A stretch of 64,000 bases of DNA from Thauera sp. GDN1. GTDB taxonomy: Bacteria > Pseudomonadota > Gammaproteobacteria > Burkholderiales > Rhodocyclaceae. The notes under the pieces were generated by a model. That model ran no database searches. It worked only from the letters and a program-made list of their open reading frames with translations, and had not been told where the DNA came from. The DNA lies in the NCBI RefSeq assembly GCF_029223545.1, contig NZ_CP097870.1, positions 2,232,001-2,296,000 of the forward strand. Direction: 5' to 3'. The position numbers and the translations under genes are program-made. This document shows, piece after piece, positions 1 through 10,287 of this stretch (position 1 is its first letter; the number at the start of each line of letters is the position of its first letter).

Positions 1-1247
1 GGCCGCAGCAGCACGCCCAGATCGAGGCCGGCAGCGAAGAAGCGGCGTGCGAAGCCCGCCGGGGCGTCGGCGACGTCGAAGGCGGCGATCATCCCGGTCT
101 GGCGCAGGTGGCGGACCGCGGGGTGATCGCCAAAGCGCGCCTGCAGCGCGTCGCCGAGCCAGCGCGCGCGGGTGCGGTTGGCCTCCAGCACCCCATCCTC
201 GGTGAAGATGTCCAGCGTCGCCAGCGCCGCGCGGCAGGCGAGCGGGTTGCCGGTGTAGGAGTGCGAATGCAGGAAGGCGCGGCTGGCGCTGTCGTCGTAG
301 AAGGCCCGGTAGACGTCATCGGTCGTCAGCACCAGGGACAGCGGCAGGTAGCCGCCGGAGATGCCCTTCGACAGGCAGACGAAATCCGGCCAGCCGGTCC
401 CGGCGTCGGGCTGGTCGGCGCGGCCCGCGACCTGTTCCCAGGCGAAGAAGCTGCCGGTACGGCCGCAGCCGACCGCGATCTCGTCGGCGATCAGGTGCAC
501 GCGGTAGCGGTCGCACAGCGCGCGCGCAAGCCGCAGGTATTCTGCGTCGTACATCACCATGCCGGCCGCGCCCTGCACCAGCGGTTCGACGATGAGGGCC
601 GCGATCTCGTGATGACGGGCCTCGAGCTCGGCCTCCAGGGCGGCCGCGGCGCGGCGGGCGAGGTCGACGGGCGTCTCGTCCGCCGACGCCAGGCGGGCGT
701 CGGGGGTGGGCACGGTCGTGCCGGAGCGCACCAGCGGCGCATAGGCGTCGCGGAAGATCGCCACGTCGGTGACCGCGAGCGCGCCCACCGTCTCGCCGTG
801 GTAGCTGCCGGCCAGGCTCAGGAAGCGGGTCTTGCCCGGCTCTCCGCGGTTGCGCCAGCAATGCACGCTCATCTTGAGCGCGATCTCGGTCGCCGAGGCG
901 CCGTCGGAGGCGTAGAAGGCATGGCCGAGGCGATGTCCGGTCAGCGCGGAGAGGCGCTCCGAGAGCGCCACCACCGGCTCATGGGTGAAGCCCGCCAGCA
1001 TCGCATGCTCGAGCGTGTCGAGCTGGGCCTTGATCGCCGCGTTGATGCGCGGATTGCAGTGCCCGAACAGATTGACCCACCACGAGCTGATGCCGTCCAG
1101 CAGCCGGCGACCTTCGGCATCGATCAGCCACGGGCCCTCGCCACGCACGATCGGCACCAGCGGCAGGATCTCGTGCTGCTTCATCTGGGTGCAGGGGTGC
1201 CAGACGGCGGCGAGCGAGCGGGCGAGCAGATCGTCGGCGGAGGTCAT
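1..1247 (-). CDS. bioA: Adenosylmethionine-8-amino-7-oxononanoate aminotransferase, partial (3' end beyond window)
   Basis: BioA is the PLP-dependent transaminase that converts KAPA to DAPA in biotin synthesis. About 415 residues are visible from the ATG at 1247; the last few dozen are beyond the left edge. Reading the minus strand, the N-terminus carries [11 protein letters not shown], followed by [16 protein letters not shown] and [35 protein letters not shown] segment precedes [14 protein letters not shown], whose lysine is the expected PLP Schiff-base residue. These are standard BioA signatures. It is a cytosolic enzyme. The divergent neighbour yaaA starts about 180 bp away, so the gap probably holds back-to-back promoters. 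No other bio gene is in the window. Confidence 0.93.
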   Translation of the reverse strand, partial: MTSADDLLARSLAAVWHPCTQMKQHEILPLVPIVRGEGPWLIDAEGRRLLDGISSWWVNLFGHCNPRINAAIKAQLDTLEHAMLAGFTHEPVVALSERLSALTGHRLGHAFYASDGASATEIALKMSVHCWRNRGEPGKTRFLSLAGSYHGETVGALAVTDVAIFRDAYAPLVRSGTTVPTPDARLASADETPVDLARRAAAALEAELEARHHEIAALIVEPLVQGAAGMVMYDAEYLRLARALCDRYRVHLIADEIAVGCGRTGSFFAWEQVAGRADQPDAGTGWPDFVCLSKGISGGYLPLSLVLTTDDVYRAFYDDSASRAFLHSHSYTGNPLACRAALATLDIFTEDGVLEANRTRARWLGDALQARFGDHPAVRHLRQTGMIAAFDVADAPAGFARRFFAAGLDLGVLLR

Positions 1248-1424
1248 GGGGCGGGCGGCGGAACGAAACGGGCGCCCATGGTGGGCAAACGCTCCGGGGC
1301 TGTCAATTGCGCGTCCCGCCGCCTTCCGTGCCGCCTGCGCCGCGTCCGCCGTCTGGGCCGCTGGTGCGGATTCGCGTTAACATCGCCCGCTCCGGCGAGT
1401 CCGCCGCTTCGCACAACGAAACCC

Positions 1425-2210
1425 ATGATCCTCGTCATCTCCCCCGCCAAGGCACTCGACTACGAGACGCCGCCGACCACCGCCCGCTTCACCCAGCCCG
1501 ATTTCCTCGACGACGCCAGCGCGCTGATCGCGGTCCTGCGCGAGAAGTCTCCGGCCGACATCGCCGAGCTCATGGCGCTGTCCGACCCGCTCGCCACGCT
1601 CAACGTCGCGCGCTATGCGAGCTGGTCGCGTCCCTTCGCGCCCGACAACGCCAGGCAGGCGGTGCTCGCCTTCAACGGCGATGTTTACGAGGGCCTGGAC
1701 GCCAGGAGTCTGAGCGAGGTCGAACTTGCCTGGGCGCAGGACCACCTGCGCATCCTGTCCGGCCTGTACGGCGTGCTGCGGCCGCTCGACCTGATGCAGG
1801 CCTATCGCCTGGAGATGGGCACCCGCCTGGCGAACCCGCGCGGCAAGAACCTGTATGAATTCTGGGGCGAGCGCATCACCGACGAACTCGATCGCCTGCT
1901 CGCACGCGAGGAGGAGGCCGGGCGCGAGCGCGTGCTGGTGAACCTCGCCTCCGACGAGTATTTCAAGTCGGTCAAGCCGAAGAAGCTCAAGGGCCGCATC
2001 GTCACGCCGGTGTTCGAGGACTGGAAGGGCGGACGCTACAAGATCATCAGTTTCTACGCCAAGCGCGCCCGCGGCCTGATGAGCCGCTACGCGATCACCC
2101 GTCGCATCGACGAGGTCGAAGCGCTGAAGGGCTTCGACAGCGAGGGCTACGCTTTCGCCGCCGACGCTTCGGAGGCCGACACCCTGGTCTTCCGCCGCCG
2201 CGAGGAGTGA
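1425..2210 (+). CDS. yaaA: Peroxide stress protein YaaA family
   Basis: A 261-residue protein beginning [17 protein letters not shown], the hallmark N-terminus of the YaaA/DUF328 family, at the family's usual length of about 255-260. Typical later blocks are visible: [44 protein letters not shown] and [15 protein letters not shown]. In E. coli YaaA limits free iron and DNA damage during hydrogen peroxide stress; the same role here is inferred from family membership. The ATG at 1425 is chosen because it begins the conserved MILVISPAK motif. Its stop codon overlaps the next gene's possible GTG start, so the two are probably co-transcribed. Confidence 0.92.
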   Translation: MILVISPAKALDYETPPTTARFTQPDFLDDASALIAVLREKSPADIAELMALSDPLATLNVARYASWSRPFAPDNARQAVLAFNGDVYEGLDARSLSEVELAWAQDHLRILSGLYGVLRPLDLMQAYRLEMGTRLANPRGKNLYEFWGERITDELDRLLAREEEAGRERVLVNLASDEYFKSVKPKKLKGRIVTPVFEDWKGGRYKIISFYAKRARGLMSRYAITRRIDEVEALKGFDSEGYAFAADASEADTLVFRRREE

Positions 2211-3352
2211 GCGTGTTGAAGATCAGCTCTGCCTTCGACTCCGGCGCGATCGAGGTCGTCGGCCTCGACGACCCGGCGAACCTCCGCCTGCGCCTGCGCA
2301 AGGACAACGCGGCGGACTTCCACCAGTGGTTCCACTTCCGCCTGATGGGCGCGGCGGGCACGCCGCTGCGGATGGTGTTCGAGAATGCGGGGACGGCAGC
2401 CTATCCGGATGGATGGCCCGACTATCGCTGCGTCGCCTCCTACGATCGCCAGAACTGGTTCCGCATCGCCGGCACGCGCTACGAGAACGGCGAGCTGATC
2501 GTCGAGCACACGCCCGAGCGCGACAGCATCTACTACGCCTACTTCGAGCCCTATTCGCACGAACGCCACCTCGACCTGCTCGCGCGCGCCGAGCTGTCGC
2601 CCTACGCCCGGGTGCGCAACCTCGGCAGCACGGTCGACGGTCGCGATCTCGACCTGGTGGTGGTCGGCCGCGACGCCCCCGGCCGCGTGCCGGTGTGGAT
2701 CATCGCCCGCCAGCATCCGGGCGAGACGATGGCGGAGTGGTTCGTCGAGGGCCTGCTCGAGCGCCTGCTCGACGGCGCCGACCCGGTCGCGCGCAAGGTG
2801 CGCGAGCGTGCGGTGCTGTACATCGTCCCCAACATGAACCCGGACGGCGGGGTGCGCGGCAACCTGCGCACCAACGCAGCCGGGCGCAACCTCAACCGCG
2901 AATGGCGCGAGCCGGACCCGGTTGCCAGCCCCGAGGTATTCCTGGTGCGCGCCGAGATGGAACGCACGGGCTGCACGCTGTTCCTCGACATCCACGGCGA
3001 CGAGGCGCTGCCCTACGTGTTCTTCTCCACCGCCGAGGAGGTCCCGGGCTTCACGCCCGAGGCCGCCGCGGCGCAGGCGAAGTTCGTCGACACCTTCCGC
3101 GCGGTGAGTCCGGACTTCCAGACCGAGGAGGGCTACAAGCCCGGCCGCTTCGGCGAGGAACTGCTGACGCTCGCAAGCAAGTGGGTCGCCAACCGCTTCG
3201 GCTGCGTATCGCTGACCCTGGAGATGCCGTTCAAGGACAACGCGATCCTGCCCGACGGCCAGGTGGGCTGGAACGGCGCGCGCAGCAAGCGGATGGGGGC
3301 GGCGATGCTGAATCCCATCCTGCGCCATCTGGAGGCCGGGCAGGCTCGCTAG
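2207..3352 (+). CDS. M14-family zinc carboxypeptidase, cytosolic type
   Basis: A 381-residue protein with an N-terminal beta-rich domain (about residues 1-120) followed by an M14 peptidase domain. The zinc site is visible as [11 protein letters not shown] (H and E ligands near residue 167) and later DIHGDE. The substrate-binding stretch [25 protein letters not shown] is typical of the family, as is the glutamate in SLTLEMPF near the C-terminus. There is no signal peptide, which fits the bacterial cytosolic carboxypeptidases; the natural substrate cannot be read from sequence. GTG 2207 overlaps the yaaA stop by four bases, but the GAGGAG at 2202-2206 is better spaced for GTG 2213, which would shorten the protein by two residues. 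Confidence 0.88.
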   Translation: MSVLKISSAFDSGAIEVVGLDDPANLRLRLRKDNAADFHQWFHFRLMGAAGTPLRMVFENAGTAAYPDGWPDYRCVASYDRQNWFRIAGTRYENGELIVEHTPERDSIYYAYFEPYSHERHLDLLARAELSPYARVRNLGSTVDGRDLDLVVVGRDAPGRVPVWIIARQHPGETMAEWFVEGLLERLLDGADPVARKVRERAVLYIVPNMNPDGGVRGNLRTNAAGRNLNREWREPDPVASPEVFLVRAEMERTGCTLFLDIHGDEALPYVFFSTAEEVPGFTPEAAAAQAKFVDTFRAVSPDFQTEEGYKPGRFGEELLTLASKWVANRFGCVSLTLEMPFKDNAILPDGQVGWNGARSKRMGAAMLNPILRHLEAGQAR

Positions 3353-3384
3353 CAGAGGCGGCGAGCCGACGCGCGACGGGGCCT

Positions 3385-3409
3385 TGTGGGAGCGGGTGCG
3401 CCCGCGAAC
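3385..3409. repeat. REP-like extragenic palindrome
   Basis: The intergenic segment between two convergent genes contains TGTGGGAGCG then GGTGCGCCCGCGAAC, with a GCGGG/CCCGC inverted core. This is the general form of the REP elements common in Pseudomonas and Rhodocyclales genomes. A related copy lies at 11469-11492. Such elements often mark 3' ends of convergent transcripts. Confidence 0.6.
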
Positions 3410-3500
3410 CCGGCAACCGGGTGCCCGAGGGGTCCAGGCAAGCCCGCCGACGAAGCGCGGGCCCGGAGCTCGAGCGGCCGCCCTGCCTGAGGCGGGGCGA

Positions 3501-4826
3501 TCAGCCCTTGCGTCCGAGCTCGGCCAGGATCGCGGTCGCGCAGGCCACGCCGGAGCGCACCGCCGATTCGAGCGTGGCCGGGTAGTCGGAATCGAGGTAG
3601 TCCCCTGCCAGCCACAGCCCGGGCAGCGGGGTACGGATGCCCGGGCGGAAGACGCCGGGGCGGCAGGCGATCGTGGCGCGCTTCTCGACGATGACCTGCG
3701 ACCACTCCGGCGCCGGCAGCCGCCTGCCGAGCTGGCGTTCGAGCTGGGCATGGACGGCCAGGATCAGGTCCTCGCGTTCCAGCGCCTCATGCGGTCCGTG
3801 GGCGCTGATCACGCACGCGAACAAGCCTTCCGGTCCGCCGAGCTGACCGCGGTCGAAAACCCATTGCGCCGGATCCGAGGGGCCTTCGGACACCAGGCCG
3901 ATCATCGCTTCGGGCAGGCTCTGGCCCCTGCCGAGCGCGAGATACACCGAGACGATGGGTTCGTGCTCGAGCGCCCCGATCCGCTCCGCCAGTCGCTCGC
4001 AGGCGCCGGTCGAAGCGAGCAGCGGCGCGGCATGGTAGGGCGCGGTGGCGAGCACCACATGCGGCCAGGGCTGGCTGCCGGGGTCGCCCTCGAGCCGGAA
4101 GCCGCCGGGCACCGGCCGGATGGCGTCGATCGCGTTGCCGGTGCGCAGCTTGCCACGGCGGGTGGCGAGATAGCGCGCGGCGGGCACCGGGAAGAGTTCG
4201 GACAGGTCGGTGCGCGGCAGCAGCAGCTCGCTTGCCGACGCACCCGCGGCCAGGCTGTCGCGCAGCACGTTGGCGAAGACCTGGGCCGATGCCGCCGCGA
4301 CCGGCGTGTTGAGCGCGGCCACGCACAGCGGCGCCCACACCAGCGTATTCAGCTTCGCCGTCTGCCGCGTCTCGGCCAGCAGTTGCGCCACGGTCATGTC
4401 CGCGACCGGCAGGCGGAAGTCGCGCTTCTTCAGCCAGCGCATCAGGCGCAGCATGGCCAGCCGGTCTCCCCAGCCCAGCCCCTTGGCACGCAGCAGGCCG
4501 ACGGCGAGGTGGAAGGGCGCGGGCAGCGCCGCCGCCTTCAGGTGCAGCTGGCCCGGCACGTGCAGCGTCAGCGGCAGGTGGGCGAGCTGCTTGGGCGAAC
4601 AGCCGGTCAGGCGCAGCAGGCGAGTGAGCTCGCTGTAGGCGCCGATCAGGATGTGCTGGCCGTTGTCCACCCGCCAGTGGTGGTCCTTGTGCACCACGCG
4701 CGCGCGCCCGCCCAGGGTGTGCGAGCGCTCGAACACGGTCACATGCACGCCGGCGCGCGCGAGCTCCACGCCGCAGGCGAGGCCGGCGTAGCCGGCGCCG
4801 ATGATGGCGACCGTGGGTACGCTCAT
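3501..4826 (-). CDS. hpnE: Hydroxysqualene dehydroxylase (squalene-associated FAD-dependent desaturase)
   Basis: A 441-residue flavoprotein of the amine-oxidase/phytoene-desaturase fold. The N-terminal VAIIGAGYAGLACGVELARAG is the Rossmann FAD motif, followed by FERSHTLGGRAR and DNGQHILIGAY. The C-terminal GLWLAGDYLDSDYPATLESAVRSG is the second FAD-binding signature. In the three-enzyme bacterial route, HpnD makes presqualene diphosphate, HpnC converts it to hydroxysqualene, and HpnE reduces that to squalene for hopanoid cyclisation. It is the last gene of the minus-strand hpnC-hpnD-hpnE set, 79 bp after hpnD. That gap contains a short CCTCCCC/GGGGGAGG hairpin at 4856-4870. No squalene-hopene cyclase gene is in the window. 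Confidence 0.93.
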   Translation of the reverse strand: MSVPTVAIIGAGYAGLACGVELARAGVHVTVFERSHTLGGRARVVHKDHHWRVDNGQHILIGAYSELTRLLRLTGCSPKQLAHLPLTLHVPGQLHLKAAALPAPFHLAVGLLRAKGLGWGDRLAMLRLMRWLKKRDFRLPVADMTVAQLLAETRQTAKLNTLVWAPLCVAALNTPVAAASAQVFANVLRDSLAAGASASELLLPRTDLSELFPVPAARYLATRRGKLRTGNAIDAIRPVPGGFRLEGDPGSQPWPHVVLATAPYHAAPLLASTGACERLAERIGALEHEPIVSVYLALGRGQSLPEAMIGLVSEGPSDPAQWVFDRGQLGGPEGLFACVISAHGPHEALEREDLILAVHAQLERQLGRRLPAPEWSQVIVEKRATIACRPGVFRPGIRTPLPGLWLAGDYLDSDYPATLESAVRSGVACATAILAELGRKG

Positions 4827-4905
4827 GGGACGACCCTCCTGTCGCTGCGCGACATCCTCCCCGGGGGAGGAGCGCGCTTCCCTTCGGACGGCCGTGCGGG
4901 CGCGC

Positions 4906-5739
4906 TCATGCGCGGAACCAGGTCGTGCCCGCCAGCCACACCTTGCGCAGCGGGGTCAGCGAGGTGCGGCGGTCGAGCACCTGGAAGCCGTCGCGGGCGA
5001 TCTCGCGCAGCAGGGTGCGATAGATCGCCGCCATCACCAGGCCGGGGCGCTGCGCCTTGCGGTCCACCGCCGGCAGCTGGGCGAAGGCCTGGTCGTAGAA
5101 GCGCTCCGCGCGTTCGGTCTGGAAGGCCATCAGCTCGCGGAAGGCGTCGGAGTAGCGCGCCTCGAGGATGTCCTTGGCCGGCACGTTGAAGCGCTGCAGG
5201 TCCTCGATCGGCAGGTAGATGCGGCCGCGGCGGGCGTCCTCGCCGACGTCGCGGATGATGTTGGTGAGCTGGAAGGCGAGGCCGAGGTCGTGCGCGTACT
5301 TGAGCGTCTGGCGGTCCTGGTAGCCGAAGATCTCGGCGGCGAGCAGGCCGACCACGCTGGCGACACGGTAGCAGTAGAGCTGCAGGCCCTTGAAGTCGAG
5401 GTAGCGCGTCTGCGCCAGATCCATCGCCATGCCGTCGATGATCTCGAGCAGCTGCTCCTGCGGCAGGCGGAAGCCCTTGATGACGTCCTTCAGCGCATGG
5501 CCGACCGGGTGGGTCGGCGTGCCGGAGTAGATCCGCCCGACCTCCTGCCGCCACCACTCGAGCTTGGTCTGCGCCAGGGACAGGTCGTGGCATTCGTCGA
5601 CCACGTCGTCCACCTCGCGGCAGAAGGCGTACAGCGCGGTGATCGCCTGGCGGCGCTCGGCGGGCAGGAACATGAAGCTGTAGTAGAAGCTCGAGCCGCT
5701 CTTGGCGGCCTTGTCCTGGCAGTAGTCGTGCGGATTCAT
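4906..5739 (-). CDS. hpnD: Presqualene diphosphate synthase
   Basis: A 277-residue all-alpha trans-isoprenyl diphosphate synthase (squalene/phytoene synthase family). The two aspartate-rich motifs are clear: YAFCREVDDVVDECHD near residue 40 and QLTNIIRDVGEDARRGRIYLP near residue 165. It condenses two farnesyl diphosphate molecules to presqualene diphosphate. The start MNPHDYCQDKAAKSGSSFYYSF at 5739 is typical of HpnD, and its ATG overlaps the hpnC stop by four bases (ATGA), showing translational coupling. Longer reading frames through the start are ignored because the upstream residues show no similarity. The downstream partner is hpnE. Confidence 0.94.
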   Translation of the reverse strand: MNPHDYCQDKAAKSGSSFYYSFMFLPAERRQAITALYAFCREVDDVVDECHDLSLAQTKLEWWRQEVGRIYSGTPTHPVGHALKDVIKGFRLPQEQLLEIIDGMAMDLAQTRYLDFKGLQLYCYRVASVVGLLAAEIFGYQDRQTLKYAHDLGLAFQLTNIIRDVGEDARRGRIYLPIEDLQRFNVPAKDILEARYSDAFRELMAFQTERAERFYDQAFAQLPAVDRKAQRPGLVMAAIYRTLLREIARDGFQVLDRRTSLTPLRKVWLAGTTWFRA

Positions 5740-6584
5740 GCGGTTTTTCCGAAAGTCAGGGCGCGCCAGCCGAGGCGCAGCCAGTCGCGGCGGCCGAGCG
5801 TGGGCCGATGGCGGAAGACATCGTAGCCGACCGCCTCGATGCGTTCGAGGATGCGCAGGCCGCCGAGCACCACCAGGCGCAGCTCCCAGCCGACGCGGCC
5901 CGGGAGGGCGCGGGCGAGCGGGGCGCCGGCAAGCATCATCGCCCGCGCGCGTTGCACTTCGAAGGCCAGGAGCGCGCGCCAGTCGTCGTCGATCGCCGTC
6001 TCGCCACGCACCAGCGCGTCGAGCCTGGCCTCGTCGACCCCGAAGCGGGCCATGTCGTCCTGCGGCAGGTAGATGCGCCGCTTGTTCCAGTCGACGCCGA
6101 CGTCCTGCCAGAAGTTGATCAGTTGCAGTGCGGTGCAGATCGCATCCGAGCGCCGCAGGTTCTCCGCGGTGGCGGCGCCGTACAGATGCAGCATCAGCCG
6201 CCCGACCGGGTCGGCGGAGCGCCGGCAATAGTCGCGGAGTTCGTCGATGCTGGCGTAGCGGGTCTTGCCGACGTCCTGCATGAAGGCGTCGAGCAGGTCG
6301 CGCAGCGGCTGCAGGGGCAGGCCATGGGCCGCGATCGCGCGCCCGAGGCGGGCGAACAGCGGCGCGAGCCCGGCATCGTGCACCGGATGGCCATGAGCGC
6401 AGGCCTCGAGCGCGATCTGGTAGTCGTGCAGGCGCGCGAGGCGGGCGATCGCGGGCGCGTCGCCTTCGTCGGCGACGTCGTCCGCACTGCGCGCGAAGGC
6501 GTAGATCGCCTCCACCGGTTCGCGCAGGCGCGCCGGCAGCAGCAGGGAGGCGACGGGGAAGTTTTCGTAGTGCTCGACCGGCAT
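5736..6584 (-). CDS. hpnC: Hydroxysqualene synthase (squalene synthase HpnC)
   Basis: A 282-residue member of the squalene/phytoene synthase family and first gene of the minus-strand squalene operon. The start MPVEHYENFPVASLLLP at 6584 is characteristic of HpnC. The catalytic aspartate regions appear as YAFARSADDVADEGD near residue 35 and LINFWQDVGVDWNKRRIYLP near residue 160. It converts presqualene diphosphate to hydroxysqualene. The approximately 275 bp between its start and the divergent ABC transporter gene at 6861 should hold both promoters; no confident operator was seen there. The stop overlaps the hpnD start. Confidence 0.93.
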   Translation of the reverse strand: MPVEHYENFPVASLLLPARLREPVEAIYAFARSADDVADEGDAPAIARLARLHDYQIALEACAHGHPVHDAGLAPLFARLGRAIAAHGLPLQPLRDLLDAFMQDVGKTRYASIDELRDYCRRSADPVGRLMLHLYGAATAENLRRSDAICTALQLINFWQDVGVDWNKRRIYLPQDDMARFGVDEARLDALVRGETAIDDDWRALLAFEVQRARAMMLAGAPLARALPGRVGWELRLVVLGGLRILERIEAVGYDVFRHRPTLGRRDWLRLGWRALTFGKTA

Positions 6585-6860
6585 GGGGGCTGTGGTGCGG
6601 ACCTCACCGCAGGCCGGTGAATGCATCGCAAGGGCGGCGAGTATACCGCGGCGCGTCCTTGCCCGCGGGGCTCGGGTCGCAGCGTGTCGGGCCGATGCGC
6701 TCGAGGGACCGCACGGCGCGCGCGGTGCTCCTGCAATTGCCCGGAAACTCGCCCTACGGTGCAACTTTCGGGCCGCTGCGATGACAGAATCGCATCTTCA
6801 GGCACGTGCTGCTGCGTTACGGCCACCGCAGCCTGCGCCGCCCCCAAGGATGCACTTCAC

Positions 6861-7538
6861 ATGCTGGAACTCCACCAAGTCCGCAAGACCCTGCCCGGCA
6901 TGCCGCCGCGCGTGCTTTTCGACCGGCTGTCGCTGCGCGTCGAGGCGGGCGAGTGCGTGGCGATCGTCGGCGAGTCCGGGGTCGGCAAGTCCACGCTGCT
7001 CAACTGCATCGCCGGTCTCGAGCCGATCGACGGCGGCGAGATCCGGGTCGGCCCCTCGCGCATCGACCATCTCGACGACGACGCGATGGCGCGGCTGCGC
7101 CGCAGCCATTTCGGCTTCGTGTTCCAGGCCTTCCACATCCTGCCGCATCTGAACCTGCTGCAGAACGTGGCGCTGCCCCTGTGGCTGCTGGGCGAAGCCG
7201 AGGGTGTCGCGGCCAGCCGCGCGCGCGCCATGCTGCAACACGTCGGCCTCGGCGCGCGCGCGGAGGATCCGCCGCAGCAACTCTCCGGCGGCGAGCTGCA
7301 ACGGGTGGCGATCGCCCGGGCGCTCGTGCACCGGCCGCATCTGGTGCTGGCCGACGAGCCCACCGGCAACCTCGACCCGGGGCGCGCGACCGAGGTGCTC
7401 GACCTGCTGCTCGCCCAGATCCGCGACAACCGGGCGGCCGGGGTGCTGGTCACGCATTCGCGCATCGCGGCCGCGCGCGCCGACCGCGTGCTGGAGCTGC
7501 GCGCCGACGGCTTGCACGACATCACCGCGCGGACATGA
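6861..7538 (+). CDS. ABC transporter ATP-binding protein (AttE/LolD type)
   Basis: A 225-residue ATPase subunit. Walker A is GESGVGKST near residue 40, the Q-loop is FQAFHILPHLNLLQNV, the signature is [15 protein letters not shown], Walker B is [13 protein letters not shown], and the switch histidine is in VTHS. The proportions match the LolD/MacB class that partners with FtsX-type permeases. The start at 6861 gives MLELHQVRKTLPG, which aligns with the usual beginning of the domain. The stop overlaps the permease start by four bases (ATGA). With the following permease and secreted AttH-like protein it forms a set like the AttEFGH systems; the cargo is unknown. Confidence 0.9.
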   Translation: MLELHQVRKTLPGMPPRVLFDRLSLRVEAGECVAIVGESGVGKSTLLNCIAGLEPIDGGEIRVGPSRIDHLDDDAMARLRRSHFGFVFQAFHILPHLNLLQNVALPLWLLGEAEGVAASRARAMLQHVGLGARAEDPPQQLSGGELQRVAIARALVHRPHLVLADEPTGNLDPGRATEVLDLLLAQIRDNRAAGVLVTHSRIAAARADRVLELRADGLHDITART

Positions 7539-10087
7539 AGGCCACGCTGCGCCGCGTCTTCCTCGCCAGCCTGCTGCGCCGTCGCCTGGCGACCGCGCTG
7601 TCGCTGCTGGCGATCGCGCTCGGCGTGGCCCTCGGGCTGGCGGTGCAGCTGATCCATGCCGCTGCGCTCGACGAGTTCGGGCGCGGCATGCGGCTGCTCG
7701 CCGGCGAGGCCGACCTGCAGGTGATCGGCGCGCGCGAGGGCTTCGACGAGGCCGTGTTCGCGCAGCTCGCACGTCGTCCCGAGGTGGCGGTCGCCAGCCC
7801 GGTGCTGGAGATCGAGGCCCGCCTGCCCGGCCGCGACGACAGCCTGCGCATCCTGGGCGTGGATCTGTTCCGCGTGCTGCGCGTGCAACCCGGCCTCGTG
7901 CCGCTCACCGAGTCGGCGGGGACGGAGGATGGGCGCTTGGCCGCGCTGCAGCCGGACAACATCTTCCTCGCCGACGAGGCCCGCACCCGGCTCGCGGAAG
8001 CGCAGCGCGGGACGGACGGCAAGGTCCAGGCGCCGGCGCTGGTCGACGGCGGGCTGCGGGTGCAGTCCGGCGTGCGGAGCTTCGAGCTGAGGCTCGCCGG
8101 GCGGGTGCCGGGGGCATCTGGAGTCCTCGGGGTCATGGACATCGGCGCGGCACAGCAGCGTTTCGATCGCATCGGCGTGCTCAGCCGGGTGGACCTCAAG
8201 CTCGTCGAAGGCGTGACACCGCAGGCGGGCATCGAGGCCCTGGCGTCCTTGCTGCCGCCCGGCCTGGCGCTGCGCATTCCGGAGGCGGCCGCGGGGGAGG
8301 TGGGCACGCTGTCGCGCGCCTACCGGGTCAACCTGACCATGCTGGCGGCGATCGCGCTACTGACCGGCGGCTTCCTGGTGTTCTCGACCCAGTTGCTGGC
8401 GGTGGCACGCCGGCGGCGGGAATTCGCGCTGCTGCGCGCGCTCGGACTGGAGCGGCGCGAGCTGATGCACGGACTGCTCTCGGAAGGCGCCGCGGTCGGG
8501 CTGATCGGCGGCGCGTTCGGAATCGCGCTCGGCCACCTGCTCGCCGCCGGCGCCTTCCAGCTGGTCGGCGGCGATCTGGGTGCCGGTTTCTTCCGCGGAC
8601 TGAGGCCCGAACTGCGGTTCGACGCCTGGCTGAGCCTGGGCTACCTGCTGCTCGGGGTGCTCGCCGGTGTGGCCGGCACCTGGCTGCCGGCGCGTGCGGC
8701 CGCCCGGGTGCCGCCGGCACGCGCCCTGCGGGCGGGCGAGGGTGAGCGCGCCGGCCCGCAGGGCGGGGTACGCATCCGCCACGCCGGCGCGCTGCTGACG
8801 CTGGCAGTGCTTGCCTGCCAGCTGCCGCCGCTCGGCGGCATCCCGGTGGGCGGCTACGCCGCGGTGGTGTTCGTGCTCGCGGGCGCCGTTCTGGCGCTGC
8901 CAGCGCTGGCACGCGCGGTGCTGCCGCTGCTCGGGCGCGGGCGTGGCGTGGTCTGGCGGCTGGCGCACGCGCGCCTGGCGGCGACGCCCGGGCAGGCGGT
9001 GGTGGCCGGGGCCGGGGTGATCGCCAGCGTCGCGCTCGCGGTGTCGATGGCGATCATGGTCAGCTCCTTCCGCGTGTCGGTGGATGAATGGCTGACTCAG
9101 GTGCTGCCGGCCGATCTCTACGTCCGCGCATCCTCGTCTGCCGGCAGTGGCTACCTCGATCCGCAGGCGCTGGCGCAGATCGGGGCGGTGCCGGGCGTGG
9201 CCTCGGTGGATACGACGCGGCTGGTCAATCTGCGCCTGACCGACGAAGAACCGGTGTTCAGCGTCCTGGCCCGACCCGCGCGCGGCAACTGGGGGCTGCC
9301 GCTGGTGAGCGGATCGATGACGCCGGTGGAGTCAGCCGGCGGCCTGCCGCCGGTGTGGGTGTCCGAAGCCGCGGCGGACCGCCACCGCCTGCAGTTGGGC
9401 AGCCGCTTCGAATTGCCGCTGGGCGGGCGCGTGCAGGCCTTCGTGGTGGCCGGCGTGTGGCGCGACTACGCCCGCCAGCATGGCGCCGCGCTGATCGAAA
9501 GCCGTGACTACGTGCGCCTGACCGGCGACGAGCGGGTCAACGACGCCGCGTTGCGCGTCGCACCCGGCACGCCGCCGGCCGCGGTCGCCGAGGCCTTGCG
9601 CGCGCGCTTCGGCGCCGAGCACATCACCGTCGCGCTGCCGGGCGAGATCCGCGCGCTCAGCCTCGAGATCTTCGACCGCAGCTTCCTGATCACCTACCTG
9701 ATGGAGGCGGTCGCCGTGCTGATCGGCCTGTTCGGCATCGCCACCACCTTCGCCGCGCTCGCCACCACGCGCCAGGGCGAGTTCGGCATGCTCCGCCACC
9801 TCGGCTTCACCCGCGCCGAGATCGGCCGCCTGATCGCCGTCGAAGGCGCGCTGACCGCCGGGCTCGGCGTGCTCGCCGGCCTGATCGCCGGCGGCGCCAT
9901 GGCCTGGGTGCTGATCGAGATCATCAACCGCCAGAGCTTCCACTGGAGCATGGACCTCGCCGTGCCCTGGGGGGCCCTAGCGCTGTTCGCGGCCACGCTG
10001 GTCGTGCTTGCCGCGGCGGTGGCGCGGCTGGCCGGACGGCACGCGATGCAGCGCTCGGCGGTGCTGGCGGTGAAGGCGGACTGGTGA
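7535..10087 (+). CDS. FtsX-family ABC permease, duplicated (AttFG-like)
   Basis: An 850-residue inner-membrane protein with two FtsX-type halves. A transmembrane segment follows the N-terminus (LATALSLLAIALGVALGLAVQL), then a periplasmic domain to about residue 260, then three helices beginning LTMLAAIALLTGGFLVFS. A second half repeats the plan: one helix in VVAGAGVIASVALAVSMAIMV, a periplasmic domain, and a final bundle including LMEAVAVLIGLFGIATTFAAL. Permeases of this size normally work as one subunit containing both halves. It is translationally coupled to the ATPase. FtsX-type exporters act on periplasmic or lipoprotein substrates rather than importing solutes; the true substrate is not evident. 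Confidence 0.88.
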   Translation: MKATLRRVFLASLLRRRLATALSLLAIALGVALGLAVQLIHAAALDEFGRGMRLLAGEADLQVIGAREGFDEAVFAQLARRPEVAVASPVLEIEARLPGRDDSLRILGVDLFRVLRVQPGLVPLTESAGTEDGRLAALQPDNIFLADEARTRLAEAQRGTDGKVQAPALVDGGLRVQSGVRSFELRLAGRVPGASGVLGVMDIGAAQQRFDRIGVLSRVDLKLVEGVTPQAGIEALASLLPPGLALRIPEAAAGEVGTLSRAYRVNLTMLAAIALLTGGFLVFSTQLLAVARRRREFALLRALGLERRELMHGLLSEGAAVGLIGGAFGIALGHLLAAGAFQLVGGDLGAGFFRGLRPELRFDAWLSLGYLLLGVLAGVAGTWLPARAAARVPPARALRAGEGERAGPQGGVRIRHAGALLTLAVLACQLPPLGGIPVGGYAAVVFVLAGAVLALPALARAVLPLLGRGRGVVWRLAHARLAATPGQAVVAGAGVIASVALAVSMAIMVSSFRVSVDEWLTQVLPADLYVRASSSAGSGYLDPQALAQIGAVPGVASVDTTRLVNLRLTDEEPVFSVLARPARGNWGLPLVSGSMTPVESAGGLPPVWVSEAAADRHRLQLGSRFELPLGGRVQAFVVAGVWRDYARQHGAALIESRDYVRLTGDERVNDAALRVAPGTPPAAVAEALRARFGAEHITVALPGEIRALSLEIFDRSFLITYLMEAVAVLIGLFGIATTFAALATTRQGEFGMLRHLGFTRAEIGRLIAVEGALTAGLGVLAGLIAGGAMAWVLIEIINRQSFHWSMDLAVPWGALALFAATLVVLAAAVARLAGRHAMQRSAVLAVKADW

Positions 10088-10287
10088 GGAAGATGAAGAT
10101 CGTATTCGACACGCCGGGGCAGATCACGCATCGCCCCGGGCGCTCGCCCATCGAGCGCACCCCGTCCTTGTACGCGAGCGGCGGCGGCCGCGATTCGACG
10201 CAAGCGAAAGGGGCGGATCAGGTGGGTGGTCCGGCAGATCATCGCGGCTGCCGACGCTCCCGCAGTGGCGGGGTGATTGCGCTGTGC

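Noticed and set aside
108..1424. Long plus-strand open frame leading into yaaA
   Set aside because: It lies antisense to bioA and has low-complexity composition typical of high-G+C shadow frames; yaaA similarity begins only at 1425.
10084..10287. In-frame extension upstream of the AttH-like gene overlapping the permease stop
   Set aside because: The 68 extra residues resemble no protein and would bury the clear signal peptide that starts at 10288.
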